DNA of 64,000 nt from Micromonospora haikouensis (lineage in GTDB: Bacteria > Actinomycetota > Actinomycetes > Mycobacteriales > Micromonosporaceae), in assembly GCF_900091595.1 (NCBI RefSeq), contig NZ_FMCW01000002.1, positions 1 to 64,000 of the forward strand, in the 5' to 3' direction. Shown here piece by piece: positions 38,100 to 47,014 of the stretch (positions within the stretch are counted from its first letter, which is position 1; every line of letters starts with the position of its first letter). The notes under the pieces are model-generated. The model saw only the letters and a program-made list of their open reading frames with translations, was not told where the DNA came from and made no database searches. Position numbers and translations under genes: made by a program.

Positions 38100-38209
38100 T
38101 CGCGCCGGATATGCGGTCGTTCGTCCCCGAAACCGGCCAGAACCGACAGGTCGTCACGCGGACGGGTGTGAGACGCTTGGAGGGTCGCACGGTTGATCGA
38201 AGGAGAACG

Positions 38210-38620
38210 GTGACAGTTTCCGAACGCGCTCACGAGCTGGCGATGGCCGCCGCCCAGGCCGCGGCCGACAAGAAGGCGCAGGACATCGTCATCATCGACG
38301 TGGGTGACCAGCTCGCCATCACCGACGCGTTCCTGCTCGCCGCCGCCCCCAACGAGCGTCAGGTGCTGGCCATCGTCGACGCCATCGAGGAGCGGCTGCT
38401 GGAGCTGCCGGAGAAGGCCAAGCCGGTCCGGCGCGAGGGCGAGCGGGGCGGGCGCTGGGTGCTGCTCGACTACGTCGACATGGTGGTCCACGTCCAGCAC
38501 ACCGAGGAGCGCGAGTTCTACGCCCTCGACCGGCTCTGGAAGGACTGCCCGCAGATCCCGTTCGTCGACCGGGACCTGGTCGAGGCCGACGCCGCCGCCG
38601 GCACCGCACCGGCCGAATGA
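38210..38620 (+). CDS. rsfS: Ribosome silencing factor RsfS
   Basis: A 136-aa protein that binds L14 and blocks subunit joining when nutrients fall. The family signature ADKKAQDIVIIDVGDQLAITDAFLLAAAPNERQVLAI, GERGGRWVLLDYVDMVVHVQHTEEREFYALDRLW is complete. GTG 38210 follows AGGAGAACG. The stop overlaps the phosphatase start by ATGA. Confidence 0.96.
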   Translation: MTVSERAHELAMAAAQAAADKKAQDIVIIDVGDQLAITDAFLLAAAPNERQVLAIVDAIEERLLELPEKAKPVRREGERGGRWVLLDYVDMVVHVQHTEEREFYALDRLWKDCPQIPFVDRDLVEADAAAGTAPAE

Positions 38621-39246
38621 CCCGACTGATCGTCTGGCGGCACGGCAACACCGACTGGAACGCCGCGAGCCGGGTGCAGGGCCAGACCGACATACCCCTC
38701 AACGACCTCGGCCGCGAGCAGGCCGCCGCCGCCGCGCCCCTGCTCGCGGCCCTGCGCCCCGACGCGATCGTGGCCAGCGACCTGCGCCGCGCCGCCGACA
38801 CCGCCGCCGCCCTCGCCGCGCTCACCGGCCTGCCGGTGCGCTCCGACGCCCGGCTGCGCGAGCGGCACTTCGGGCGGTGGCAGGGGCTGGAGCTCGCCGA
38901 GGCGGAGCAGCGCTACCCCGACGAGCACGCCCGCTGGCGGGCCGGTGACCCCGACCCGGGCGCCGACATCGAGAGCCTCGACGACCTCGGCAAGCGGGTC
39001 GGCGGTGCCCTGCAGGACGCGGCCGACGCCGCGCCCGGCGCGACGATCGTGATCGCCACCCACGGCGGCGCGGCCCGGCAGGGCTGCGGGCACCTGCTCG
39101 GCTGGGACCACGCGGTGCTGCGGGCGATCGGTGCCCTGCGCAACTGCCACTGGACCGAGCTGCGCGACAGCGGCACGCGGGGCTGGCACCTGCGGGCGCA
39201 CAACGTCGGCGTGCTGACCACCACGGCGGCGGCCGAGGCGGTCTGA
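38617..39246 (+). CDS. Histidine phosphatase (phosphoglycerate-mutase-like)
   Basis: A 209-aa member of the histidine phosphatase superfamily. The catalytic RHG motif is WRHGNTDWN near residues 7-15. VASDLRRAADTA carries the second conserved Arg, Glu appears in RLRERHFGRWQG, and the second His is in IVIATHGGAARQG. It is coupled to rsfS, an order common in actinobacteria. The substrate may be a phosphosugar, glucosyl-3-phosphoglycerate or another phosphoester; the sequence does not decide this. Confidence 0.9.
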   Translation: MTRLIVWRHGNTDWNAASRVQGQTDIPLNDLGREQAAAAAPLLAALRPDAIVASDLRRAADTAAALAALTGLPVRSDARLRERHFGRWQGLELAEAEQRYPDEHARWRAGDPDPGADIESLDDLGKRVGGALQDAADAAPGATIVIATHGGAARQGCGHLLGWDHAVLRAIGALRNCHWTELRDSGTRGWHLRAHNVGVLTTTAAAEAV

Positions 39247-39320
39247 CCCGGCGGCGTCCCGGGCTACTGTTCCCCGGGCGGGCGGGCCAGGTGGCCCCGG
39301 CGGCCTGGGCCCGGATCGGC

Positions 39321-39326
39321 TACGGT
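39321..39326 (+). promoter_or_regulatory. -10 box of leaderless degV
   Basis: TACGGT ends 6 nt before ATG 39333. It argues against the in-frame ATG-like start 42 nt upstream. Confidence 0.6.
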
Positions 39327-39332
39327 GCCGGA

Positions 39333-40283
39333 ATGCCCGTCGCGGTCGTCACCGACTCCACCGCCTACCTTCCGCCCGAGCTCGTGCGCCAGCGCGGTCT
39401 CACCGTCGTGCCGCTGACCGTGGTGCTCAACGGCGCGGAGGGGCTGGAGGGCGTCGAGACGTTCCCCGACGACGCCACCCGGGCGCTCGGCGGCCGGCGG
39501 GTCTCGGTCAGCACCTCCCGCCCGGCACCGGAGCAGTTCGCGCGGGCGTACCGCGACCTGCTCGACGCCGGTGCCGACGCGGTGGTCTCGGTGCACCTGT
39601 CCGCCGAGCTGTCCGGCACCGTCGAGGCCGCCCGGCTCGCCGCCGCGCAGGTCGGCGGCGACCGGGTCGCGGTCGTCGACAGCCGCTCCACCGGCATGGG
39701 CCTCGGCTTCCCGGCGCTCGCGGCCGCCGAGGCCGCCGCCGAGGGCGCCGACCTTCCGGGGGTACGCCGCACGGCGGCCGACGCGATCGACCGGACCACG
39801 ATCTATTTCTATGTCGACACCCTGGAGTTCCTGCGCCGGGGCGGCCGGATCGGGGCCGCCGAGGCGCTGCTCGGCACCGCCCTGTCGGTCAAGCCGATCA
39901 TGCACATGCCGGACGGGGCGATCGTGCTCAAGGACAAGGTGCGCACCGCCAGCCGGGGCGTGGCCCGCCTGGTCGACCTCGCCGTCGAGGCGGCCGGCGA
40001 CGCCGACGTCGACCTCGCCGTGCACCACCTTGCCGCCCCGCAACGCGCCGAGCAGCTCCTCGCCGCGCTCACCGAGCGGCTCGGCGGCCGGGTCCGTTCG
40101 ACGTACGTCACGGAGGCCGGCGCGGTGGTCGCCGCGCACGCCGGCCCGGGGCTGGCCTGCGTCGTCGTGCACCGCCGTCCCGGCCTGGGCGGGCGGGAAT
40201 CCGGCTCGGGCCCAGCCGGCTCGGGTTCGGTCGATTCGGGGCCGGTCGGCTCGGGGCCTGACGGAGTGGTGGAGGCACGCTGA
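39333..40283 (+). CDS. DegV family fatty-acid-binding protein
   Basis: A 316-aa DegV/FakB-type protein. VAVVTDSTAYLPPELV opens the fold. The fatty-acid pocket motifs are STSRPAPEQFARAYRDL, DSRSTGMGLGFPALAAAEAAAEG and LRRGGRIGAAEALLGTALSVKPIMHMPDG. In firmicutes such proteins present fatty acids to the kinase FakA; no FakA gene is in the window. The last ~30 residues are a Ser/Gly/Pro repeat (SGPAGSG-like) that looks like a disordered tail. Its stop and the next start overlap (TGATG). Confidence 0.92.
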   Translation: MPVAVVTDSTAYLPPELVRQRGLTVVPLTVVLNGAEGLEGVETFPDDATRALGGRRVSVSTSRPAPEQFARAYRDLLDAGADAVVSVHLSAELSGTVEAARLAAAQVGGDRVAVVDSRSTGMGLGFPALAAAEAAAEGADLPGVRRTAADAIDRTTIYFYVDTLEFLRRGGRIGAAEALLGTALSVKPIMHMPDGAIVLKDKVRTASRGVARLVDLAVEAAGDADVDLAVHHLAAPQRAEQLLAALTERLGGRVRSTYVTEAGAVVAAHAGPGLACVVVHRRPGLGGRESGSGPAGSGSVDSGPVGSGPDGVVEAR

Positions 40284-41052
40284 TGGGTGGCTCCTTCGTG
40301 GTGACGGGCGGGGGCCGGGGGATCGGCCGGGCGATCGTCGAGCGGCTGCTCGCCCCCGGTGACACGGTGGCGCTGGAACGCGACCCGGCGACGACGGAGT
40401 GGACCCGGACGCACCCCGCCGGGGACCGGGTGCGCGTCGTCGTCGGCGACCCGGTGACGCGGACGACGCCGCCCGCGCGGCGGACCTCGCCGAACGCGCC
40501 GCATCGCTGGCCGGCTGGGTCAACAACGCGGCGGTGTTCCGTGATGGCGTGGCCGACTCCACCGACCCCGCCGAGCGGTACGAGCTGATCGGGCTCAACG
40601 TATGGCCGGCCGTGGTCGGCGCCGCGACGGCCGTCCGTCGGTTCCGGGCCGCCGGGCGGGGTGGGGCGATCGTCAACGTCTCCTCCCACCAGGCCCGTCG
40701 GGCAGTCCCCGGCGCACTGCCGTACTCCGTGGCGAAGGCCGCCGTGGAGGGGCTGACCCGGGCGCTGGCCGTCGACCACGGCCGGCACGGCATCCGGACC
40801 AACGCCGTCGCGCTGGGCTCGGTGGTGACCGAGCGGCACGAGACGTTCCTCGCCGGCCTCCCGCCGGCCGATGCGGCGCGGGTCGAGGCGGAACTCGGCC
40901 GGCTGCACCCGGTGGGCCGCATCGGCCGCCCGGACGAGGTGGCGGAGGCGGTGGCGTACCTGCTCTCGCCGCAGGCGAGCTTCGTCAACGGCGTCACCCT
41001 GCCGGTCGACGGCGGTCGGGCCGCGCTCGGCCTGGACCCCGAGGCCCACTGA
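40283..41052 (+). pseudogene. Short-chain dehydrogenase/reductase, frameshifted
   Basis: From ATG 40283 the NAD(P)-binding motif GGGRGIG appears in FVVTGGGRGIGRAIVERLL, then the frame is lost near 40455-40458. Adding one G to the GACCCGGTGAC run restores the rest: [14 protein letters not shown], the WVNNAAVF (NNAG-type) motif, VNVSSHQ, the catalytic YSVAK (YxxxK) and the C-terminal [11 protein letters not shown]. Repaired, it has 256 aa, normal for classical SDRs. All catalytic residues are intact, so this is a recent lesion or a sequencing error. It overlaps the degV stop and so was probably cotranscribed with degV. The substrate is unknown. Confidence 0.85.
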
Positions 41053-41433
41053 CCGCAGATCCCGCCGCCGAGCGCTGTCGCCTGCCGTCCCGGTGTGGTA
41101 GGTCCGGCCACTGGTCCCGGACCAGGTGGCGGGACCGTCGGTGCGGGAGTGCTTCCCCTGCTGCATAGGGAGCTGAGTCGAATACGACATCACCGACCAC
41201 CCCCGGCACCCCCGACTCGTCGATCAAGAGAAAAGCGTCAGGATTGATCTCGACGGTGACGCAAACTTCTTGATCACCGGGTGGCCGGGGGCGCGGGCTG
41301 CCGGGTGGGGTGGGGTTTCGCTGCCTTAGCACATGGTGGGCATGATCAGGCGGTTGTCCACAAGGGCCTTCGTTGTCCACAGGCGGTGGTCGGTGGGCCT
41401 CGGAGGGGCCTTGTGCCGGCCTAACCTCGCGCC
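41053..41433. other. Gene-free region with AT-richer core and inverted repeat
   Basis: No gene is seen in these 380 bp. The part from ~41165 to 41280 is clearly less GC-rich than its surroundings. It holds the inverted repeat GATCAAGA (41222-41229) and TCTTGATC (41268-41275), with another TTGATC at 41244. The 3' part contains the comEA promoter. Confidence 0.6.
41422..41427 (+). promoter_or_regulatory. -10 box of leaderless comEA
   Basis: TAACCT ends 6 nt before GTG 41434, with no ribosome site between. Confidence 0.6.
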
Positions 41434-42660
41434 GTGTCAGACGACGAGGAGACGGCCGTACGGCGGCGACTGCGATGGCTGGCGGGCGACCCGTCGCCGG
41501 CCACACCCGCAGTACGCCCGGCCGTGCCGGCGGAGCCGGTCGCGCCACCGGCGGGCGGGCGGCCCGAGGCGGCCGGACCGCCGCCGGCACCGGGACCGAC
41601 GGGTGGGCCTGCTGTGGGGCGGGCCGTCGTGGTGCCGCCGGAGGACCGGTGGCCGCTCGCCGACGGGCCGATGATCGAGCGGCCGGTGCCCTGGCCGGGG
41701 GAACGGCACCCCGGCTCGGGCCGACGGATCGCCCGCGCGTCGTCTCCCGTCCGGGACCCGCTCGGGGGTGACGCTCTGGGCCGGTCCGGCTCGCTCGGGG
41801 GTGACGCTCTGGGTCGGTCCGGCTCGTTCGGGGGCGTTGGCCTGGGCCGGTCCGGCTCGGCCGGAGACGACGGTCTGGGGCGCGCCGGTTCGCCCGGGGG
41901 CGGTGGTCTGGGGCGCGACGGCCTGCTCGGCGGCGACGACTCGGGGCGTTCCGGCGAGTCGACGCTCGGCCCCGACGGCGAACCGGCGTCCGCGTCGTGG
42001 TCGTCGCGGCTGCCGGGGCCCGGCGCGTTCGACCCCGGCCGGCGGGGCGTGCGGGCGCTGGCGGCGGTCGCTGTCGCGGTGGTGCTCGCCGCCGGCTTCT
42101 GGGCGTGGCGCTCCCACCCGCAGGCCGAACCCGTCCGGGCCGAGCCGTCCGCCGCCGCCGGCTTCGACGCGACACCGGGGGCGGAAGCGCCGGTCGCCGC
42201 CCCGACGCCGGGCGGTGAGCTGGTGGTGGCCGTCGCCGGCAAAGTACGCCGCCCCGGGCTGGTCCGGGTGCCGGCGGGCGCGCGGGTCGGCGACGCGGTG
42301 CAGGCCGCCGGCGGCGCATTGCCCGGCGTCGACGTGGCATTGCTCAACCCGGCCCGCAAAGTCGCCGACGGCGAGCTGATCCTGGTCGGTGTCACCGCCC
42401 CGCCGGGTCAGCCGGGTGCCGCCCCGGCCGCACCTGGGCAGCCGGCCGCCGGTGCGGCGGCCCCGGCCGGGTTGATCAACCTGAACACGGCCACCCTCGC
42501 CCAGCTCGACACGCTGCCCGGGGTGGGACCGGTGCTGGCCCAGCGCATCCTCGACCACCGCGACCGCACCGGGGGGTTCCGTTCGGTGGGCGACCTGCGC
42601 CAGGTGGAGGGCATCGGCGACTCCCGGTACGAGCAGCTCAAGGAACTGGTGACGGTGTGA
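41434..42660 (+). CDS. comEA: ComEA-like DNA-binding protein with repeat linker
   Basis: A 408-aa membrane-anchored protein with DNA-uptake-type domains. Order: a cytoplasmic part with Pro/Ala-rich sequence; six 11-residue repeats near LGGDALGRSGS (about 110-175); a membrane helix (ALAAVAVAVVLAAGFWAWRS, ~208-228); a SLBB domain (LVVAVAGKVRRPGLVRVPAG, ~265-320); and a helix-hairpin-helix domain (INLNTATLAQLDTLPGVGPVLAQRILDHR, ~346-408). Natural competence is not well established in these organisms, so the role may be recombination or DNA scavenging. The stop overlaps the comEC start by GTGA. Confidence 0.92.
   Translation: MSDDEETAVRRRLRWLAGDPSPATPAVRPAVPAEPVAPPAGGRPEAAGPPPAPGPTGGPAVGRAVVVPPEDRWPLADGPMIERPVPWPGERHPGSGRRIARASSPVRDPLGGDALGRSGSLGGDALGRSGSFGGVGLGRSGSAGDDGLGRAGSPGGGGLGRDGLLGGDDSGRSGESTLGPDGEPASASWSSRLPGPGAFDPGRRGVRALAAVAVAVVLAAGFWAWRSHPQAEPVRAEPSAAAGFDATPGAEAPVAAPTPGGELVVAVAGKVRRPGLVRVPAGARVGDAVQAAGGALPGVDVALLNPARKVADGELILVGVTAPPGQPGAAPAAPGQPAAGAAAPAGLINLNTATLAQLDTLPGVGPVLAQRILDHRDRTGGFRSVGDLRQVEGIGDSRYEQLKELVTV
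41761..41958 (+). repeat. Six 33-bp in-frame tandem repeats inside comEA
   Basis: The units begin with CTCGGGGGTGACGC-like sequence every 33 bp (41761, 41794, ...). The first two are almost identical and the rest diverge. They encode an 11-residue Gly/Ser-rich unit, so copy number can change without losing frame. Confidence 0.8.
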
Positions 42661-45152
42661 GCGGGAGCGCGGGGGCACCGGCGGCGGATGCGTCGGCAGG
42701 CCGCGGCGGCGCGGTCGTCACCGCACCCGGGGCTCTGCTGGCCGGGGTCGGGACAGCGGGCGATCCGCCGGCCGAGCGGGCCGCCGGTGCCGGGGACGGG
42801 CCCGACCTGCGGCTGGCCGGGCTGGCCGTGGCCGCCTGGCTGGCCGCGTTGGCGAGCCTGCACCTGAGCGCCCGGTCGGCGGCGCTGCTCGCCGCCGGGG
42901 CGGCCGGGCTGGCCGCGCTCGTCGCGGCGCACCTGCTCGGCCGGTTGGGACGCCCTGCGGGCCCCGTCCGGCGGCACGGGTGGATCGCCGTGGCCGTGCT
43001 GCTCGGCGTGGTGTGCGGGGCGACGGCGACGGCCGCCCGGCTCGGCGTCCGGGACGCCCCCGCCGTCCGCGCGCTCGTCGACGACCGGGCCACGGTCACC
43101 GCCGACCTGGTCGTACGGGCCGACCCGCGCCCGGTCCGCGGCGTCGCGGGCCGCCCCGCGACCCTGCTGGTCCGGGCCGAGTCGGTCGCCCTGACCGGCC
43201 CCGACGGCGTGCGGGTCGTCGCGTCCCTGCGGGTTCTGCTGCTCGCCACCGACCCGGCGTGGCGGGCGTTGCTGCCCGGGCAGCGGCTGACCGCCGAGGG
43301 GCGACTCGGCGCGCCGCGCGGCGGCGACCTGACCGCCGCGGTGCTCACCGTGCGCGGCGCGCCGACGCCGCACGGACCGCCCCCGTGGTCGCAGCGGGCC
43401 GCCGGCACCCTCCGGGCGGGTCTGCAACGCGTCTGCGAGCCGCTGCCCGACGAGCAGGGCGGGCTGCTGCCCGGCCTCGTGGTCGGCGACACCAGTCGAC
43501 TGCTGCCGGCCGTGGAGGAGGACTTCCGCACGACGGGCATGACCCACCTGAACGCCGTCTCGGGCTCCAACGTGGCGATCGTCGTCGGCGCGGTGCTCCT
43601 GCTGGCCCGGTGGGCCAGGGCCGGTCCACGGGTGGCCACCGGGCTGTGCGTACTGGCCCTGGTCGGTTTCGTCATCCTGGTCCGCCCCTCGCCGAGCGTG
43701 GTGCGCGCCGCCACCATGGGCGCTATCGGGTTGGCGGCGCTGGCCGCCGGCCGGCCCCGGGCCGCCCTGCCGGCGCTGGCCGCGGCGGTGGCGGCGCTGG
43801 TGCTGTTCGACCCGGACCTGGCCGGCGACCCGGGGTTCGCCCTGTCCGTGCTGGCCACGGCCGGGCTGTTGCTGCTCGCCCCCGGGTGGCGCGACGGGCT
43901 GCGCCGGCGGGGTGTGCCGCCCGGGTTCGCCGAGGCGCTGGCCGTGCCGGCCGCCGCGCAGCTCGCCTGCGGCCCGGTGGTCGCCGGGATCTCCGGCACG
44001 GTGAGCCTGGTGGCGGTCCCGGCGAACCTGCTGGCCGTCCCGGCGATCGCGCCCGCCACGGTGCTCGGCGTCGCGGCGGCGGTGCTGTCCCCGGTCTGGT
44101 CCCCCGGTGCGGAGCTGGCGGCGTGGCTGGCGAGCTGGCCGGCCTGGTGGCTGGTCACGGTCGCCCGGTACGGTGCCCGGCTGCCCGCCGGCACGCTGCC
44201 CTGGCCGGACGGGGTGCCGGGCGCGCTGCTGCTGGCCGGGCTGACCGTGGCGCTGCTGGTCGCCACCCGGCGGCCGGTGGTGCGCCGGCTGGTGGCGGTG
44301 GTCGCCGTCGCGGTGGTCGCCGGCACCCTGCCGGTCCGCCTCGTCGCCGGCGGCTGGCCGCCCGACCGCTGGGTGGCGGTGGCGTGCGCGGTGGGCCAGG
44401 GCGACGCGCTGGTGCTGCCGGTCGCCGTCGGCCGGGCGGTGGTGGTCGACGCCGGTCCGGACCCGGCGGCGGTGGACGGCTGCCTGCGGCGGCTCGGCGT
44501 ACGGGAGGTGCCGCTGCTGCTGTTCAGCCACTTCCACGTCGACCACACCGGCGGGGTCGCCGGGGTGTTCCGGGGGCGCCGGGTCGCGGCGGTACGCACC
44601 CCGCAGTGGCCCGAGCCCGCCGCCGGGCGGGACCTGGTGCGGGCCGCCGCGGCGGCGGGCGGGGCGGTGCTGGCTCCGGCCCCGGCCGGGTGGGCGTACC
44701 GGGCCGGCGGGGTGGAACTGGTCGTGCTCGGGCCGCCGTATCCGCTGCGGGGCACCCGGTCCGATCCGAACAACAACTCGCTGGTGCTGCGGGCCACGGT
44801 CGCCGGGGTGCGGATCCTGCTCGCCGGGGACGCCGAGACGGAGGAGCAGCGGGCTCTGCTCGACCGGATGCCGTCCGGCGGCGTACGGGCCGACGTGCTG
44901 AAGGTCGCCCACCACGGGTCGGCGTACCAGGACCCGGCGTTCCTGGACGCCGTCCGGCCGAGCGTCGCGCTGGTGCCGGTCGGCGCCGGCAACTCGTACG
45001 GGCACCCGAACGCCGCAGTTCTCGCCCGGCTGGTGCGCGGCGGTGCCCGGGTGCTGCGCACCGACACCGACGGGGACGTGGCGGTGGTCCGCGGTGGCGG
45101 CGACAGCATGGCCGTGGTGGTCAGGGGCGTGCCGCCCGGACAACGCCCGTGA
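42657..45152 (+). CDS. comEC: ComEC/Rec2 family DNA-channel protein
   Basis: An 831-aa polytopic membrane protein. Several N-terminal helices and an OB-like periplasmic domain (about 130-250) lead to the competence domain with GMTHLNAVSGSNVAIVVGAVLLLA near residues 295-318. A metallo-beta-lactamase domain ends the protein (about 570-831), with FSHFHVDHTGGVAGV, LAGDAETEEQR, KVAHHGSAYQD and VGAGNSYGHPN. It forms the inner-membrane pore for single-stranded DNA and may degrade the other strand. GTG 42657 overlaps the comEA stop. Confidence 0.95.
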   Translation: MSGSAGAPAADASAGRGGAVVTAPGALLAGVGTAGDPPAERAAGAGDGPDLRLAGLAVAAWLAALASLHLSARSAALLAAGAAGLAALVAAHLLGRLGRPAGPVRRHGWIAVAVLLGVVCGATATAARLGVRDAPAVRALVDDRATVTADLVVRADPRPVRGVAGRPATLLVRAESVALTGPDGVRVVASLRVLLLATDPAWRALLPGQRLTAEGRLGAPRGGDLTAAVLTVRGAPTPHGPPPWSQRAAGTLRAGLQRVCEPLPDEQGGLLPGLVVGDTSRLLPAVEEDFRTTGMTHLNAVSGSNVAIVVGAVLLLARWARAGPRVATGLCVLALVGFVILVRPSPSVVRAATMGAIGLAALAAGRPRAALPALAAAVAALVLFDPDLAGDPGFALSVLATAGLLLLAPGWRDGLRRRGVPPGFAEALAVPAAAQLACGPVVAGISGTVSLVAVPANLLAVPAIAPATVLGVAAAVLSPVWSPGAELAAWLASWPAWWLVTVARYGARLPAGTLPWPDGVPGALLLAGLTVALLVATRRPVVRRLVAVVAVAVVAGTLPVRLVAGGWPPDRWVAVACAVGQGDALVLPVAVGRAVVVDAGPDPAAVDGCLRRLGVREVPLLLFSHFHVDHTGGVAGVFRGRRVAAVRTPQWPEPAAGRDLVRAAAAAGGAVLAPAPAGWAYRAGGVELVVLGPPYPLRGTRSDPNNNSLVLRATVAGVRILLAGDAETEEQRALLDRMPSGGVRADVLKVAHHGSAYQDPAFLDAVRPSVALVPVGAGNSYGHPNAAVLARLVRGGARVLRTDTDGDVAVVRGGGDSMAVVVRGVPPGQRP

Positions 45153-45275
45153 GACCCCAGGGCATTGGCGGCATTGATGGTGGAGAGAGTTGAATGTCTA
45201 GATTTGCGTTGAGTGCGGGGTCTGGCGTCACGGGGCTCGACGAGCAGGCACGCGCGGCGGAGGGGACGTGCGAAC

Positions 45276-46256
45276 ATGGGCGGCGTGACCGCGCCCGACC
45301 TCGCCCCCATTCTGCTGGTCCTCGGCGACGAGGAGTTGCTCGCCACGCGCGCGGTGACCGAAGCGGTGGCCCGGGTCCGCGCCGTCGACGCGGGCGTGGA
45401 CGTCCGGGAATACCAGGCCGGAGCACTGGCCGTCGGCGAGATCGCCGAGATGCTCAGCCCGTCGCTGTTCGGCGGCCGGCGGGTGCTGGTCCTGCGCTCC
45501 GGTCAGGACGCCCGCAAGGACCTGGTCGCCGCTCTGCTGGCGTACGCGAAGAACCCCGACCCCGAGGTCCACCTCGTGGTGCTGCACCTCGGGGCGGCCA
45601 AGGGCAAGGCGTTCGCGGACGGGCTGCGGGCGGCCGGCGCGACCGTGGTGCCGGCGGCGAAGCTCAAGGGGCACCGCGAGCGGGTGGCCTTCGTCCGCGA
45701 CGAGGTGCGCCGGGCCGGCGGCAGATGCACCGACGACGCGGCGGAGGCGCTCATCGCGGCGGTCGGCACCGACCTGCGCGAGCTGGCCGCCGCCTGCTCC
45801 CAACTGGTCGCCGACACCGACGGCCGGATCGGTGCCGACACCGTGGCCCGCTACTACAAGGGGCGGGTGGAGGTGACCGGCTTCACCGTCGCGGACGCCA
45901 CCATGGTCGGCGACGTCCCGGCGGCGCTGGAGGCGCTGCGCTGGGCGCTGCACGTCGGCGTCGACCCGGTCCCGATCGCCGACGCGCTGGCCGACGGCGT
46001 ACGCACCGTCGCCCGGGTCGCAGCGGCGGGGCGGGGCGACCCGTACCAGCTGGCCAGCAGCCTCGGCATGCCGGCGTGGAAGGTCAAGAGCGCCCAGCAG
46101 CGGGCCCGGGGCTGGACGCCGGAGGGACTGGTGCGGGCGATGCAGGCGGCCGCCGAGTGCAACGCGGCGGTCAAGGGCGGCTCGGACGACCGGGCGTACG
46201 CCCTGGAGCGGGCGGTCTTCTCGGTCGCGGCGGCCCGGCAGGGCGGCGCCCGGTGA
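45276..46256 (+). CDS. holA: DNA polymerase III subunit delta
   Basis: A 326-aa clamp-loader subunit that opens the beta clamp. PILLVLGDEELLATRAVTEAV, LFGGRRVLVLRSG, LRELAAACSQLVADTDGRIGADTVARYYKGRVEVTGFTVADA and PAWKVKSAQQRARGWTPEGLVRAMQ match HolA. The order comEC-holA is usual. ATG 45276 follows AGGGG. GTG 45285 is an alternative, because GAACAT (45272-45277) lies 7 nt before it and could be a leaderless -10; the N-terminus would then be TAPDLAPIL. Confidence 0.95.
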   Translation: MGGVTAPDLAPILLVLGDEELLATRAVTEAVARVRAVDAGVDVREYQAGALAVGEIAEMLSPSLFGGRRVLVLRSGQDARKDLVAALLAYAKNPDPEVHLVVLHLGAAKGKAFADGLRAAGATVVPAAKLKGHRERVAFVRDEVRRAGGRCTDDAAEALIAAVGTDLRELAAACSQLVADTDGRIGADTVARYYKGRVEVTGFTVADATMVGDVPAALEALRWALHVGVDPVPIADALADGVRTVARVAAAGRGDPYQLASSLGMPAWKVKSAQQRARGWTPEGLVRAMQAAAECNAAVKGGSDDRAYALERAVFSVAAARQGGAR

Positions 46257-46990
46257 ACCGGCCGGTCCGGGCGTCGTGGGCGACCGTGCCCACCGAGGAG
46301 GAGCGGTACCGCCCCCTCTACGCCCGGGCCCTCGGCCTGCGGTTCGTCAACCCCGGCGGGGTGCTCTGCTTCCTCTTCTTCGAGGGGGCCGTCTCGCTGG
46401 CCGCCCTGCTCGCCCTGGCCGAGCTGGTGACCTGGTGGGCGGTGCTCGTCCTGCCCGCCGCCGTGGCCGTGATGGTCAAGCTCAACGACATGGTGGCCGA
46501 GCTGGTGGTCCGGACGGCCGCCCTGGTGCCCGAGCAGGAGCGGGACCGCTTCCGCCGGCAGTTGGAGCCCGTCGTCGGCCGCGCCTCGGTGCGGAGTGCG
46601 GCCGACCCGTTCGGCGGTGCCGGTGTCCCGTTGGGGAACCCTGGTGCCTCGGCCCGGAACGTCGGCGCCACTGTGCCCGGTGCCGGCGGCCACGCCAGCG
46701 CGGCTGGCGCAGCCGGTGCGGCCGGTGCACGGGGCCGGGTCGCCATCAGCAGCGTGCGGTCTGGCGGACCGTCCGTGGCTCCGGGCGTGGGCCCCGACGC
46801 TCTCGTCGACTCCGAATCGGTCGGCCCCGAATCGGTCGGCCCCGGGTTCGCCGATCCCCGGTTCGTCGATCCCCGGTTCGTCGATCCCCGGTTCGTGGGC
46901 TCCGAGTTCGCCGACCCTCGGTTCGTCGGCTCCGAGTTCGCCGGGTTCGGCCCGGCGCCTTGGGTGGAGGAGACCCGACCCGACCGGTGA
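46253..46990 (+). CDS. Membrane protein with repetitive C-terminal tail
   Basis: A 245-aa protein that overlaps holA by GTGA. After a short cytoplasmic part (ASWATVPTEEERYRPLYARALGLRFVNPGG) there are two hydrophobic helices (LCFLFFEGAVSLAALLALAELV and WAVLVLPAAVAVMVKLNDMV). The second half is low-complexity: Gly/Ala/Val-rich, then SVGPESVGPG and repeated FVDPR and FVGSEFADPR units from residue ~190. The first half looks like a conserved actinobacterial protein near holA; the tail is made by short DNA tandem repeats and may vary in length between strains. The function is unknown. Confidence 0.75.
   Translation: MNRPVRASWATVPTEEERYRPLYARALGLRFVNPGGVLCFLFFEGAVSLAALLALAELVTWWAVLVLPAAVAVMVKLNDMVAELVVRTAALVPEQERDRFRRQLEPVVGRASVRSAADPFGGAGVPLGNPGASARNVGATVPGAGGHASAAGAAGAAGARGRVAISSVRSGGPSVAPGVGPDALVDSESVGPESVGPGFADPRFVDPRFVDPRFVGSEFADPRFVGSEFAGFGPAPWVEETRPDR
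46813..46945 (+). repeat. 15-bp tandem repeats at the 3' end of the 46253-46990 gene
   Basis: Units close to GATCCCCGGTTCGTC occur three times in a row near 46855-46900, after two units of CGAATCGGTCGGCCC. Two longer units with GGCTCCGAGTTCGCC follow. All units keep frame. Confidence 0.75.
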
Positions 46991-47014
46991 TCCGACTCCC
47001 GGCCCGGGAAGCGG

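Noticed and set aside
41094..41300. Minus-strand peptide with VTVEINPDAFLLIDESG as a small gene or pseudogene
   Set aside because: It has no start or ribosome site of its own, runs into the antisense of the SDR gene, and the DNA looks like a non-coding repeat with inverted arms.
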